9,138 nucleotides of DNA, from positions 1-9,138 of the forward strand of contig NIZU01000053.1 in NCBI GenBank assembly GCA_003315675.1, in the 5' to 3' direction. The position numbers and the translations under genes were made by a program. Under the pieces are notes generated by a model. That model saw nothing but the letters and a program-made list of their open reading frames with translations. It did no database searches and was not told the origin of the DNA. Below are positions 1 to 7,033 of this stretch, in pieces. Within the stretch, counting starts at the first letter, position 1; every line of letters begins with the position of its first letter. Source of the stretch: Methanocorpusculum sp. MCE. Its GTDB lineage: Archaea; Halobacteriota; Methanomicrobia; Methanomicrobiales; Methanocorpusculaceae.

Positions 1-74
1 TGGAGTTCGAGGTCGCGGACCCGTTCCATGAGGTCGGCATAGTCGCGTTCGAGTTCTTCGAGGCGTTTTTCCAT
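1..74 (-). CDS. 5' end of an unidentified coiled-coil protein gene (partial)
   Basis: Reading the minus strand from an ATG at 74 gives an uninterrupted start, MEKRLEELERDYADLMERV and five more codons, running off the left edge of the window. An AGGAA Shine-Dalgarno motif sits four or five bases before the ATG, which supports this start. The visible 24 residues are almost all charged residues and leucines in a heptad-like pattern, so an N-terminal coiled coil is expected. The family cannot be named from so little sequence. The gene is transcribed away from the insertion sequence that begins about 65 bases upstream of it, so its promoter region may have been affected by that insertion. Confidence 0.55.
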   Translation of the reverse strand, partial: MEKRLEELERDYADLMERVRDLEL

Positions 75-139
75 GTTTTCCTGGGATGTTATGTATGGGG
101 GATTGGCTACATCCATCCCCCCTCACCCCCCCCAAAAAA
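75..139. other. C-rich spacer with imperfect hairpin and C8A7 tract
   Basis: This gap lies between the coiled-coil gene and the IS. It contains an imperfect inverted repeat, GGGGATTGG (about 99-107) against CCATCCCC (about 114-121), then a C-rich run ending in eight C followed directly by seven A (124-138). On the minus strand it reads TGAGGGGGGATGG. A similar word follows the stop codon of the transporter-tail remnant near 2466-2478, and a shorter form follows the HEAT-like gene near 5685-5697. It may be 3'-flanking sequence of a lost gene, or the 5' leader of the coiled-coil gene. No gene is visible here. Confidence 0.35.
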
Positions 140-179
140 AGAAGAATACCCATTATTCCTTGACGTTTTTTTTTTAAAT

Positions 180-1171
180 TTACACTCTGTTTTGAATCGT
201 TTTCACCTGATAGATATTATAACAAAATGCAGCCAGCATATTTTTCACTCGTACTCTTTGCAGCGTTGTTACCTTTACCAACCCTGCATGAAAAACATTT
301 TTGATCACTACATAGGGTCTCTCGCCCTTTGATCTCTTCCTACTTATTCGCAGATTTCTCAGTTTATCTCGTATGCCAATGGGATGCCCTCTCGCTCCCC
401 TTTTCATTGTGGCACTATATCCCTTGCATTTTGCTCCCTGATATCCCCGATCCCGATAGACCACTTCTCCTTTTTCTGAGAGGTCCACCTGACTATCATG
501 AACATTTGCCGTGGTGGTTTCAATGCGTCGAATAAGATCGTGCGTCGTATCCATGATGGTATGAAGTTTATAGCCATAGTGTATTTTGCCGTTCTTGGAC
601 ATGATTTTTCCATCTTTATCCCGTCGTGTTTTTGCCTGATCTCTTCGCGGCGTGTCTTTCTTACAATTACCGGGTTCAGCATACACAAACGTTGCATCCT
701 GAATCATACCTTGTTCAATTTTCAGACCTTTCAGGTCAAGTTGTCTCTGAAACTCCTGCCAGACCAATGTATCAACGCCTGATTCGGACATGCGCTCCCG
801 AAATAACCTGATCGTTGAATTGTCGGGTATTTTGTCAGGACACCCAAGAGTTCGCAAGATCGAATCTTGCTCACCGTTTCGGGCTAACGCCCTCACTTAC
901 CATGCCAAAAAGAAAGACGATCATAAATTTCACGTTCAACGGCGAGATCAGACAGATTATACCAGACTTCCAGAAGCTGAATCTTGAACATAAGTATGAC
1001 ATCGACATTGGGATGACCGCCCTTGCCGGATTTATTTGCATACATGGATTCAAGAAGAGGACGAAACACATCCCAATCAAGTGTTTTACCAACGTCGGAG
1101 AGACGGTCGCCAAGTTTTTCATAACGTTCGTGATATGCCTGGTTGAGACCAAAGCTGCTGAAAGTCCCCAT
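180..1171 (-). pseudogene. IS5-family DDE transposase, interrupted
   Basis: The gene is in two reading frames. The N-terminal part (ATG at 1171 to a TGA ending at 893) starts MGTFSSFGLNQ and carries the IS5-type N-terminal domain with LLEVWYNLSDLAVEREIYDRLSF. The C-terminal part (frame open from about 896 to 180) carries the catalytic core: D67 in QDATFVYAEP, D149 in YRDRGYQG and E192 in SKGERPYVVIKNVF, counted from the GTG at 896. In this family the DRLSF motif is normally followed after about three residues by LG. Here about 50 extra bases (857-906), carrying stop codons and changing frame, lie between them. Deleting them would give DRLSFLRTLGCPDKIPDNST in one frame. The copy is probably inactive, although trans-complementation or programmed frameshifting cannot be excluded. 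Confidence 0.8.
857..906. repeat. About 50-bp palindrome-containing insert within the transposase
   Basis: This segment separates two halves of the transposase that would otherwise join perfectly. It holds two small perfect hairpins: GCAAGAT-CGA-ATCTTGC (read on the plus strand from 854-870, overlapping the edge) and GGGC-TAAC-GCCC (881-892). Short segments with nested palindromes inserted in coding sequence resemble small dispersed palindromic elements. Whether it is repeated elsewhere in the genome cannot be judged from this window. The exact boundaries are uncertain by a few bases because of the T-run at the junction. Confidence 0.45.
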
Positions 1172-1257
1172 ACATACTACTCAACGTACGAAAAGAAAGT
1201 ACTTTCTGTCAAAAAAAGGTTGTTAGAAATTCTCATATATATTAAACAATGAATAGT

Positions 1258-1419
1258 ATGGGAGTAGTAATGTATTCAGAGGATGATGTTAAAGAATTTT
1301 TTTGTGAATTAGAAAAACATAAACCATCTGTTCCCTATATTCCAATATATCCAATTCCAAGTAAAATAGAGGAATATAACTATACTCTAAGTTATAAATC
1401 CTGTGCGAGAAAGGAGTAA
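1258..1419 (+). CDS. Small protein coupled to the SDH_sah-like gene
   Basis: An open frame of 53 codons runs from ATG 1258 to TAA at 1417-1419. The second ATG at 1270 (49 residues, starting MYSEDDVKEFFCELEKHK) is the better start because GGAG at 1260-1263 lies six bases before it. The protein has an acidic amphipathic N-terminal half, then a proline/tyrosine/isoleucine-rich stretch around VPYIPIYPIPSK, and a basic end. I see no membrane segment and do not recognise a family. Its last codons (AAG GAG) form the Shine-Dalgarno sequence of the next gene, whose ATG begins three bases after this stop. Translational coupling is therefore likely. It has the same low G+C as the downstream gene and starts only about 25-35 bases outside the IS end. 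Confidence 0.6.
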   Translation: MGVVMYSEDDVKEFFCELEKHKPSVPYIPIYPIPSKIEEYNYTLSYKSCARKE

Positions 1420-1422
1420 TAT

Positions 1423-2340
1423 ATGCCTGGCTGGGGCGATATATTACGTGAAATTGAGAATACATCGTCTAATTTTGATTTAGTGAGAAGGAAATACCTT
1501 AAAAATTTAAGTGAACTCACTAATAGGAATGTTATTGCATATTATTCCGGTTGGTTACAATTTCCACAGGGCAGAGGGCTTGATATCACTGATAATGACA
1601 TGAATGGTTTCATGGAAACTTTTCGTGGATTAGACAGATCGAAAGGATTAGATTTGTTAATACATACACCTGGTGGTGATATTGCGGCAACTGAATCTAT
1701 TGTTGCGTATTTGCAGAAGATGTTTAATGGGGACATAAGAGTTATCGTCCCTCTGCTCGCAATGTCTGCAGGGACAATGATTGCTTGCTCTGCTAGCAAA
1801 ATACTTATGGGGAAAGAATCATCATTAGGTCCTACGGATCCACAAATAACCATTCAAACAGTCACTGGAATAAAATCTGTTCCTGCTCTTGCGCTTCTTG
1901 ATGAATTTGCACGGGCTGAAAAAGAGTGTAAAGAAGATCCCCACAAATTAAGTTTCTGGCATCCTATTCTCTCACAATACCATCCTGGTTTTATAATTAT
2001 ATTACAAAATAGTGTTGAATTATCTAAAGAGCTTACTCGTGCATGGCTTAAGAATAACATGTTTAGGGATGATGGCGATAGGGATAAAATCGTTGACGTA
2101 ATCGTCTCCTCTCTTTGCAATCATAAAGATACAAAAGCTCATGGTCGCCATCTTCCGGCTACAAAATGTAAAGAGCTTGGCTTAAAAATTGAAATGTTAG
2201 AGGATAACCAAGCATTACAAGATGCAGTCTTGTCCGTCCATCAAGCATATATAATTAATCTTACTTCAACATCGGCCATTAAAATAATCGAAAATCATAA
2301 TGGTCAAGCATTTATGATACAGGCGAATAAAGCAACATAA
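1423..2340 (+). CDS. SDH_sah-like ClpP/crotonase-fold serine peptidase family protein
   Basis: The 305-residue protein begins MPGWGDILREIE, a typical opening for the SDH_sah family (serine dehydrogenase proteinase, a branch of the ClpP/SppA-like fold). Visible family motifs are NVIAYYSGWLQ (36-46), GLDLLIHTPGGDIAATESIV (75-94), the nucleophile elbow AMSAGTMIA with Ser115, and SLGPTDPQ (134-141). HTPGGD supplies the oxyanion-type glycines, and Ser115 is the probable nucleophile. There is no signal peptide or clear membrane helix, so a cytoplasmic role is likely; the substrate is unknown. The ATG at 1423 has AAGGAG six bases upstream. The gene follows the small ORF directly and forms an A+T-rich unit unlike the right half of the window, suggesting acquisition by transfer. 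Residues beyond about 225 are less conserved in my memory of the family. Confidence 0.85.
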   Translation: MPGWGDILREIENTSSNFDLVRRKYLKNLSELTNRNVIAYYSGWLQFPQGRGLDITDNDMNGFMETFRGLDRSKGLDLLIHTPGGDIAATESIVAYLQKMFNGDIRVIVPLLAMSAGTMIACSASKILMGKESSLGPTDPQITIQTVTGIKSVPALALLDEFARAEKECKEDPHKLSFWHPILSQYHPGFIIILQNSVELSKELTRAWLKNNMFRDDGDRDKIVDVIVSSLCNHKDTKAHGRHLPATKCKELGLKIEMLEDNQALQDAVLSVHQAYIINLTSTSAIKIIENHNGQAFMIQANKAT

Positions 2341-2420
2341 CCTTTTACCTCACCTAAATATTTTACTCTCTTAATAGTTTCAGGATGATTCGTTGTCGAA
2401 GCAAGAGAGCTAATACTTAG
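2341..2420. other. Spacer after the SDH_sah-like gene
   Basis: There is no credible ORF here. The sequence is A+T-rich, with CTTAATAGTTTCAGGATGATTC and short direct and inverted fragments. The right part (about 2398-2420) can be loosely aligned to the end of the Schlafen-like gene (5610-5640), but the match is weak. No strong intrinsic terminator is visible. Confidence 0.3.
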
Positions 2421-2605
2421 GATACTGGACTCCGCTTGCCAATTACTAATTTTCATTTATTAGTTCCATCCCCCCTCACTTCTTCTCCTCATGCACATGC
2501 ACGTGATGCATATCCGCCCCGTGCGGATGCTCATGCTCCGTATATTCATGCTCATGACTATGCTCTCCCTCGACCGGCGGATCATGGACATGCGTATGGC
2601 CCCTC
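2421..2605 (-). pseudogene. Remnant of the His-rich transporter tail plus its downstream junction
   Basis: On the minus strand, 2604 down to the TGA at 2478-2476 translates to a His/Glu-rich sequence ending MHHVHMHVHEEKK-type residues. It aligns codon for codon with the last 43-45 residues of the complete transporter gene at 7878-8010, apart from a missing two-codon unit (CGTATG on the plus strand) and roughly ten changed codons. Similarity stops at about 2605, and upstream there is no ATG in frame before a stop, so this is a fragment and not a small gene. To the left, 2421-2475 (GATACTGGAC, TTGCCAAT, TTTCAT, TAGTTCC) can be aligned with 7825-7877, which contains the end of a Schlafen-like remnant. 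The duplicated unit therefore appears to include a convergent gene junction. The left extension is less certain than the tail. Confidence 0.75.
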
Positions 2606-2664
2606 CCCCGTACACGAATCCAGCGTACCCTGTGCCACCTGGAAATTTTTGAGGTATTATAATC

Positions 2665-3665
2665 ATGAGGGAGGGACTACTCTATGATATTATGGTGGAT
2701 ATGGATGAAAGACCGGAAGGATGGAATAAAGAACTGTATGATAAACTGAGCCATGATTTTTTAATTACGTGTGCTCAGAATGACGGAATCGAAGAGTGGA
2801 ATCAGGCGTATGAGGCATATCTGCGATCTGAATGGGGGAGGCGTTTTCCGAGTGAGGGATATGATTCGGAAAATATTGGGAAATTATTTGATAATCGTTC
2901 TGGTTTTGTAAAACCTGATTTTCAAGATGAAGATTTTACCGATGATATTCGGAAAAAAGCAAAAATCCCAGGCGTACATCTGGAAGGGGCCGATTCAATA
3001 GTGCCCATCTTGAGGGGGCAGAATTCATTCTAGCCATAGTTGATGGGGAGACCCTGTTTTTCAGCAACACCATAGATGATAAAACCGATTTCACTGGAAC
3101 ATCTCTCTCATCAGCCCGCATCGAACCGGAACTCAGAACACAGATCGAACGAAACATCCGGCAGCTTCGCTGGGAACAATGGTATACAATGCCGAAATTC
3201 TACCCGGATCTGGCAGAAATCAAGACTAAACTCATCTCCAAATTCTCATCCGGAAAAATCCCGGAAAAGAAAAACTGGGAAACCAAACATTCTTGGGTCG
3301 ATAGGATCATCAATGCTTTTGTCCGGCTCTTCTGGTGGATCTCCAACTACGGCAGCTCGACAAAACGGGTCATTGCTGTATTTTTCGGCTGGAATTTGAT
3401 GTGGGCACTCATCTATCAGTATATCCTGCCGTTACAAACCCACCCTATCTTGGCAGGTGCCGTCACAACAGTGCTGGATGCACATGATTTTATCATTGCC
3501 TTCCTGCAGACCAACCTGATGATGTTCAGCATCACTGATCTCTCGGCCATCGTGCTGGATTATCCTGCTTTGCTCTGTGTCACGATCCATATTGTAGTCG
3601 GGTACTTCATTCTTGCAGCTCTCATCACCCGTCTCGGCATTATGTTCCAGAATTTGAGTCCATAG
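2665..3665 (+). pseudogene. Pentapeptide-repeat protein with C-terminal channel-like membrane domain, frameshifted
   Basis: The first frame (ATG 2665, preceded by GAGGT nine bases upstream; an alternative ATG lies at 2692) encodes an N-terminal region of about 105 residues containing ITCAQNDGIEEWNQAYEAYL. It enters pentapeptide repeats at VHLEGAD and then stops at 3033. Adding one T at 2994-2995 restores ADFNSAHLEGAEFILAIVDG in a continuous frame to 3665, about 333 residues in all. After the repeats come a linker with ARIEPELRTQIERNIRQLRWEQWY and a basic region. The C-terminus has a helix near RVIAVFFGWNLMWALIYQY, a pore-like loop and a final helix ending ILAALITRLGIMFQ. This layout resembles Ion_trans_2 two-helix channels, but no TxGYGD filter is present. 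Either the gene is inactivated or one base is missing from the assembly. The membrane location and channel role are inferred. Confidence 0.75.
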
Positions 3666-3783
3666 ACTATTTTTTCCACGGGCAAACACTCATTACCATC
3701 CTGCAACAAACTATCAATCGCGAACTTATACAGGGGATTAGCAGCTGTGACCTACTGCAAAATCCTCTGTGAGGATGAAATCC
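3666..3783 (+). promoter_or_regulatory. Intergenic region before the Schlafen-like gene
   Basis: This 118-base gap begins with a T6 run right after the channel-gene stop (CTATTTTTTCC, 3666-3676), which could act as an archaeal oligo-T terminator. GAGG at 3771-3774 lies nine bases before ATG 3784 and is the likely ribosome-binding site of the next gene. CTTATA near 3725-3730 is the only TATA-like candidate, and it is weak. Confidence 0.35.
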
Positions 3784-5673
3784 ATGGATATTTCACAATT
3801 ATGGACCGAATTGATACAAACTGATGAACATACACGTCTGGAAGCAAAACCCAGAAATGAAATTGGCAATCCAGTCATGCAAACCATATGTGCCTATGCA
3901 AATACTGACGGTCTCAATGGAGGGTATATCCTCATTGGTGTTGAAGAAAATACGACTTCACCGAGCGGATATGTGATTGCCGGCGTCAAAAATCCCGACC
4001 AAATTCAGAATCAGATCGTTACCCAGTGCACCTCAAAGTTCAACGTCATCATCCGTCCGTAAATACAAGTAGGAATTTTGCAGGATAAGACAGTTATCGG
4101 CGTATATGTTCCAGAATCAGAACCAGGGGATAAACCGATATATATGAGAAAACAGGGCATGAATAAAGGAACCTACATAATGGTTGGTGCTACGGATCAA
4201 GTATGCACAGAAGGTGAACTGGTTCGTTTTTTACAAAAGAAACATGCACGACCCTATGACGAAACTGTTCTCCCGCAGACATCTCTATCAGATATAGATC
4301 CCAAAGCCATTCAGGAATACAGAAAACTTCGAAAAAAGAAAACACCTCACGCATCTGAGCTGGATTACTCCGACGAAGATTTACTGAATGCGTTACACTG
4401 TGTTGACATCATTGATGGAGTACCAAAACCTACCGTTGCCGGATTAATATTATTTGGAACCGATGCCGTGTTACGACGATACTTCTCCATGATGCGGTTT
4501 GATTATGTTCGCGTTAAGGGACGTGACTGGGGAGGCAGCCGGGATGAAAGCTCCTATTACTCCATTGAACTCCGGGAATCACTGCTTACCTTGCTTCCAA
4601 AAGCCGAAGCTGCAATAATGGATGATATAGAGCGGGAACTCTCCTTTCCGCCAGGTCGTCTTACACGAGAAGAAAACCCCGTCATCCCCTACGATGTTAT
4701 TCGGGAAATTCTTGTTAATGCCGTTATGCATCGTGATTATCAGACGCCAAGTCCGACCCTCGTGATCAGATTTACCGATCGAATCGAGTTCCATAATCCG
4801 GGCTATTCATTGAAACCTATTGATAAAATCGGAACACCCGGCTCAACAGCAAGAAATCAGACCATTGCAAGTGTTTTAAATGAAACCGAGTATGCAGAAA
4901 ATAAAGGGTCGGGAATTGCCAAAGTACAGAGAAAGATGGTTGAAGCCCAACTCCCTCCGCCTATGTTTGATTCATCAAAAACCGAAAATACCTTTGTCGT
5001 CACGCTCTCCCTTCATCAATTGATGGATGAAACCGCTCTAAGATGGCTGAATCAGTTTCACGATTTCGGTCTCTCAGGTGATGAGGCGAGGATTCTTGTT
5101 TATGCAAAACAATACGGCTCCGTCTCTAATGAGAACTGTAGAAATCTCACCTCATATGATACTGCAAAATCAAGCTCTCTTCTCACCCGACTCCGCAGTA
5201 TGGGAATATTGAATCAGCATTCTCATGGTTCTGCAACCTATTATACCATTCCTGAAAACTATCTGGAATCTGAGCCGGAAAATAGTTTAGTTACCCAGAT
5301 AAGGACACAAGATACCCAGATGCAAAATGAGCAAAATTCCCAATCAGGGTCTGGCTCTGAGAGTGATGAACGAGAAATCCTTCTTCAATCTCTTCCGCAA
5401 ACACTCCAAAAAGAGATTCTGAGTCTCGGTCAGAGAATGACTCCGGAAAAACGTGAAGAGATGCTGTTGAAAGTGTGTAGAATACATCCTTTCACAGCCG
5501 CCGAAGTGGGTCTATTATTTGGCAATACCCGACACTGGGCCAAAATTGTGTTAAGAGAACTTGTCCATTCCAACAAAATATGTTTAACGATTCCTGATAA
5601 ACCCAAAAGTAAAAACCAAGCGTATTATGTATTACGTGATGCTGGACAAAGGAATATTTCTGAATGGAAGTGA
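3784..5673 (+). pseudogene. Schlafen/AlbA_2-type ATP-binding transcriptional regulator with in-frame stop
   Basis: Two segments in the same frame, 3784-4062 and 4063-5673, are separated only by a TAA at 4060-4062. Together they encode about 628 residues with the architecture of COG2865-type putative regulators. First comes the AlbA_2 (Schlafen AAA_4) domain, with EHTRLEAKP and ANTDGLNGGYILIGVEE. A GHKL-like HATPase_c_4 domain follows, with NAVMHRDY (4717-4740), IEFHNPG and NKGSGI, and then winged-helix DNA-binding sequence. The last 70 residues resemble the winged-helix module seen at the end of many such proteins (TAAEVGLLFGNTRHWAK, LTIPDKPKSKNQAYYV). The stop falls inside the AlbA_2 domain after NVIIRP, and GAA or CAA changed to TAA is the simplest origin. 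The second part alone (possible TTG start at 4078) would lack most of AlbA_2. ATG 3784 is preferred over GTG 3769 for its ribosome-binding site. A C-terminal fragment of a relative lies at 7750-7860. Confidence 0.85.
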
Positions 5674-5694
5674 GACGAACTCACACATACCCCC
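5674..5694. other. Short convergent spacer between the Schlafen-like and HEAT-like genes
   Basis: The two genes converge with only about 21 bases between their stops. The sequence includes GACGAACTC and ACATACCCCCTCACC. On the minus strand the latter gives a TGAGGGGG word just after the stop, similar to those at 115-127 and 2466-2478. No clear hairpin is present. Confidence 0.3.
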
Positions 5695-6143
5695 TCACCT
5701 CTCCATCATCTTCATCACCCCCGCGATATCCCGCTCGATCAGCGGCCGCATATTCGTATTATACCTCCTCGTATCGGCCGTCTCCAGCGCCTTTCTGATC
5801 TCTGGGACCAGATCCCTTCTCGCCGAAACAATACTTTTCAGCGCCTGAATACACTGCCTTGCCGTGATCGGCTTCTCATCCAAAATATGCTCCAGATACC
5901 GGGGAGGACACCGTCCATCTTATGATCCACATCCCATCGTGCGTTTTCTGCGATCAGCAAAAGGCCCCGGGTCCGAACATACGAATTTTCGCTATCCATC
6001 ATCCCGGCAAAATCGTCCCAGAACCGGTACACCGCATTGCCCCCCTCGCTCTCTGCCTTCAGCCGCAGAAAACTCGCATACGCCGCTTTCACATCCGGCG
6101 AATACAATCCCCGGACATCCTCCTCCAGCTCTGTTGCATCCAT
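5695..6143 (-). pseudogene. HEAT-repeat-like/SufBD-type conserved protein, frameshifted
   Basis: The N-terminal frame (ATG 6143, MDATELEEDVRGLYS) covers AYASFLRLKAES, YRFWDDFAGMMDSENSYVRTRGLLLIAENARWD and KMDGVLP. The C-terminal frame continues YLEHILDEKPITARQCIQALKSIV to a TGA at 5695. Adding one base to the G4 run at 5901-5904 gives KMDGVLPRYLEHILDEKPIT without a break, about 149 residues. That matches a compact helical family with HEAT-like repeats, seen in bacteria and archaea next to small enzymes; its biochemical role is not established. ATG 6143 is preferred because GGAG (6153-6150) lies six bases before it. ATG 6155 and TTG 6170 are possible alternatives. The homopolymer position makes a sequencing or assembly error a real possibility. 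Confidence 0.7.
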
Positions 6144-6170
6144 ATTATTCTCCATCACCTGGGAACGCAA

Positions 6171-6180
6171 TAATATTTAT
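6171..6180. promoter_or_regulatory. TATA-like box in the divergent HEAT/rhomboid intergenic region
   Basis: TAATATTTAT lies between two divergent genes and reads as a TATA-like element on both strands (ATAAATATTA on the minus strand). For the rhomboid gene it would place a start near 6200 and a leader of about 40 bases before ATG 6240, which is plausible. For the HEAT-like gene it would leave almost no leader, so its use on that side is less certain. Confidence 0.4.
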
Positions 6181-6239
6181 CTCCCGGCTTACTCTTGCGT
6201 CAAACTTATGTAGTCGTGTTCATAAGTACTCATATCCCT

Positions 6240-7007
6240 ATGACCTGGACCCCTCCCCTCTCCAAGCACCTGAACGACAGGAACATCAGCCTCCCGCCCG
6301 CACAATACCGCCTCTTAATCCTGATATACTGGCTTCTCTTGGGAATCGTCATCCTCGGAATGTGGTCCCTCCTGTACGAAGGTATGATCCCGATAGACGC
6401 CGTCTCCCTCTCCACCTCAGGAACGCCCGTCCAGGCGCTCTATCTCGCACCCTTCTGCCATGAAATACCGCAGCATCTTCTAGCGAACACCCTCACCTTC
6501 TTCCTTCTCGGAGTTTCCCTGACGATCATCACCGCTCTATTTCGGCAGCTGGACAGCCGGTTTTACCTCTGCCCGTTCATCGCCTGCATCCTCTCCATCA
6601 CTATCCTCCCCTTCTCCTTCTCGACGGCCTTACTCATCGTGCCGAATCTTCAGCTGGTAGATATCGTCGGATTCTCCGGCATCGTATCTGCCGTGCTTGG
6701 GATGACGATCGTTACGATCTCCTATGCCGTCTGGAAAAATTTCGAAAGCCTCCGATTTTTCGTCGGGACCCATCTCATCTCGGCATTCGTATTTCTCCTC
6801 ATCCCGCTTGCAGAAATACACAACGCCTCCGCCCCCGTCCCCAATACCGCTCACCAGATCGGATTTGTCTACGGAGTCCTCATCACCTGGCTGATCGGCG
6901 CCGCCCTGATGACCGGGTCAAAAAAGCGTGCGTATCTCTATCTTGCGGCACTCGCGGCGGCACTTCTCCTGCCGATCATCCTGTTTGGGATAATGAGTCT
7001 GCTGTAA
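6240..7007 (+). CDS. Rhomboid-family intramembrane serine protease
   Basis: The 255-residue protein, counted from ATG 6240, has at least six hydrophobic helices. It carries the rhomboid signature set in order: HLLAN with His79 and Asn83 (the HxxxN motif of the second core helix), GFSG with Ser146 (nucleophile), and NTAHQIGFVYG with His205 (catalytic base). Rhomboids of family S54 cleave transmembrane segments of other membrane proteins within the bilayer. A seventh helix (about 232-254) follows the core. The basic N-terminus preceding helix 1 (around 24-46) is expected in the cytoplasm. A TTG at 6195 would add 15 residues, but ATG 6240 matches the usual short N-terminus better; no ribosome-binding site is clear for either. 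The gene is intact, in contrast to its left neighbours, and converges with the TfoX_N gene 26 bases away. The substrate is unknown. Confidence 0.82.
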   Translation: MTWTPPLSKHLNDRNISLPPAQYRLLILIYWLLLGIVILGMWSLLYEGMIPIDAVSLSTSGTPVQALYLAPFCHEIPQHLLANTLTFFLLGVSLTIITALFRQLDSRFYLCPFIACILSITILPFSFSTALLIVPNLQLVDIVGFSGIVSAVLGMTIVTISYAVWKNFESLRFFVGTHLISAFVFLLIPLAEIHNASAPVPNTAHQIGFVYGVLITWLIGAALMTGSKKRAYLYLAALAAALLLPIILFGIMSLL

Positions 7008-7033
7008 ACGCTACTATTTCATAACATCGGTCT

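Larger units (their letters stand above)
140..1234 (-). mobile_element. IS5-type insertion sequence, copy 1 (left end approximate)
   Basis: The element carries a DDE transposase on the minus strand. Its right end is set at 1234 because identity with a second copy at the right edge of the window (reverse complement of 9038-9138) stops there. The two copies differ in that stretch only by one T in a homopolymer (seven here, eight in the other). The left end is placed near 140 because AGAAT there resembles the outer right end when inverted, but the terminal repeats are poor and I could not identify a target-site duplication. Inside the right end are two palindromes, AGAAAGTACTTTCT (1194-1207) and CGTACG (1185-1190), which could be transposase-binding or promoter elements. 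Confidence 0.8.

Noticed and set aside
893..896. Programmed -1/+1 frameshift between two transposase ORFs
   Set aside because: No classic slippery heptamer lies at the overlap, and the extra sequence with stops fits an insertion better; kept only as an alternative.
815..1252. Plus-strand 145-codon ORF within the IS
   Set aside because: It is the opposite strand of the transposase gene, with no recognisable domain and no ribosome-binding site.
2446..2464. ACTAAT/ATTAGT hairpin as a terminator of the SDH_sah-like gene
   Set aside because: The stem is six A/T-rich pairs with no T-run after it, about 105 bases past the stop; too weak.
4060..4062. Stop-codon recoding (pyrrolysine) in the Schlafen-like gene
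   Set aside because: The codon is TAA, whereas pyrrolysine uses TAG; a nonsense mutation is simpler.
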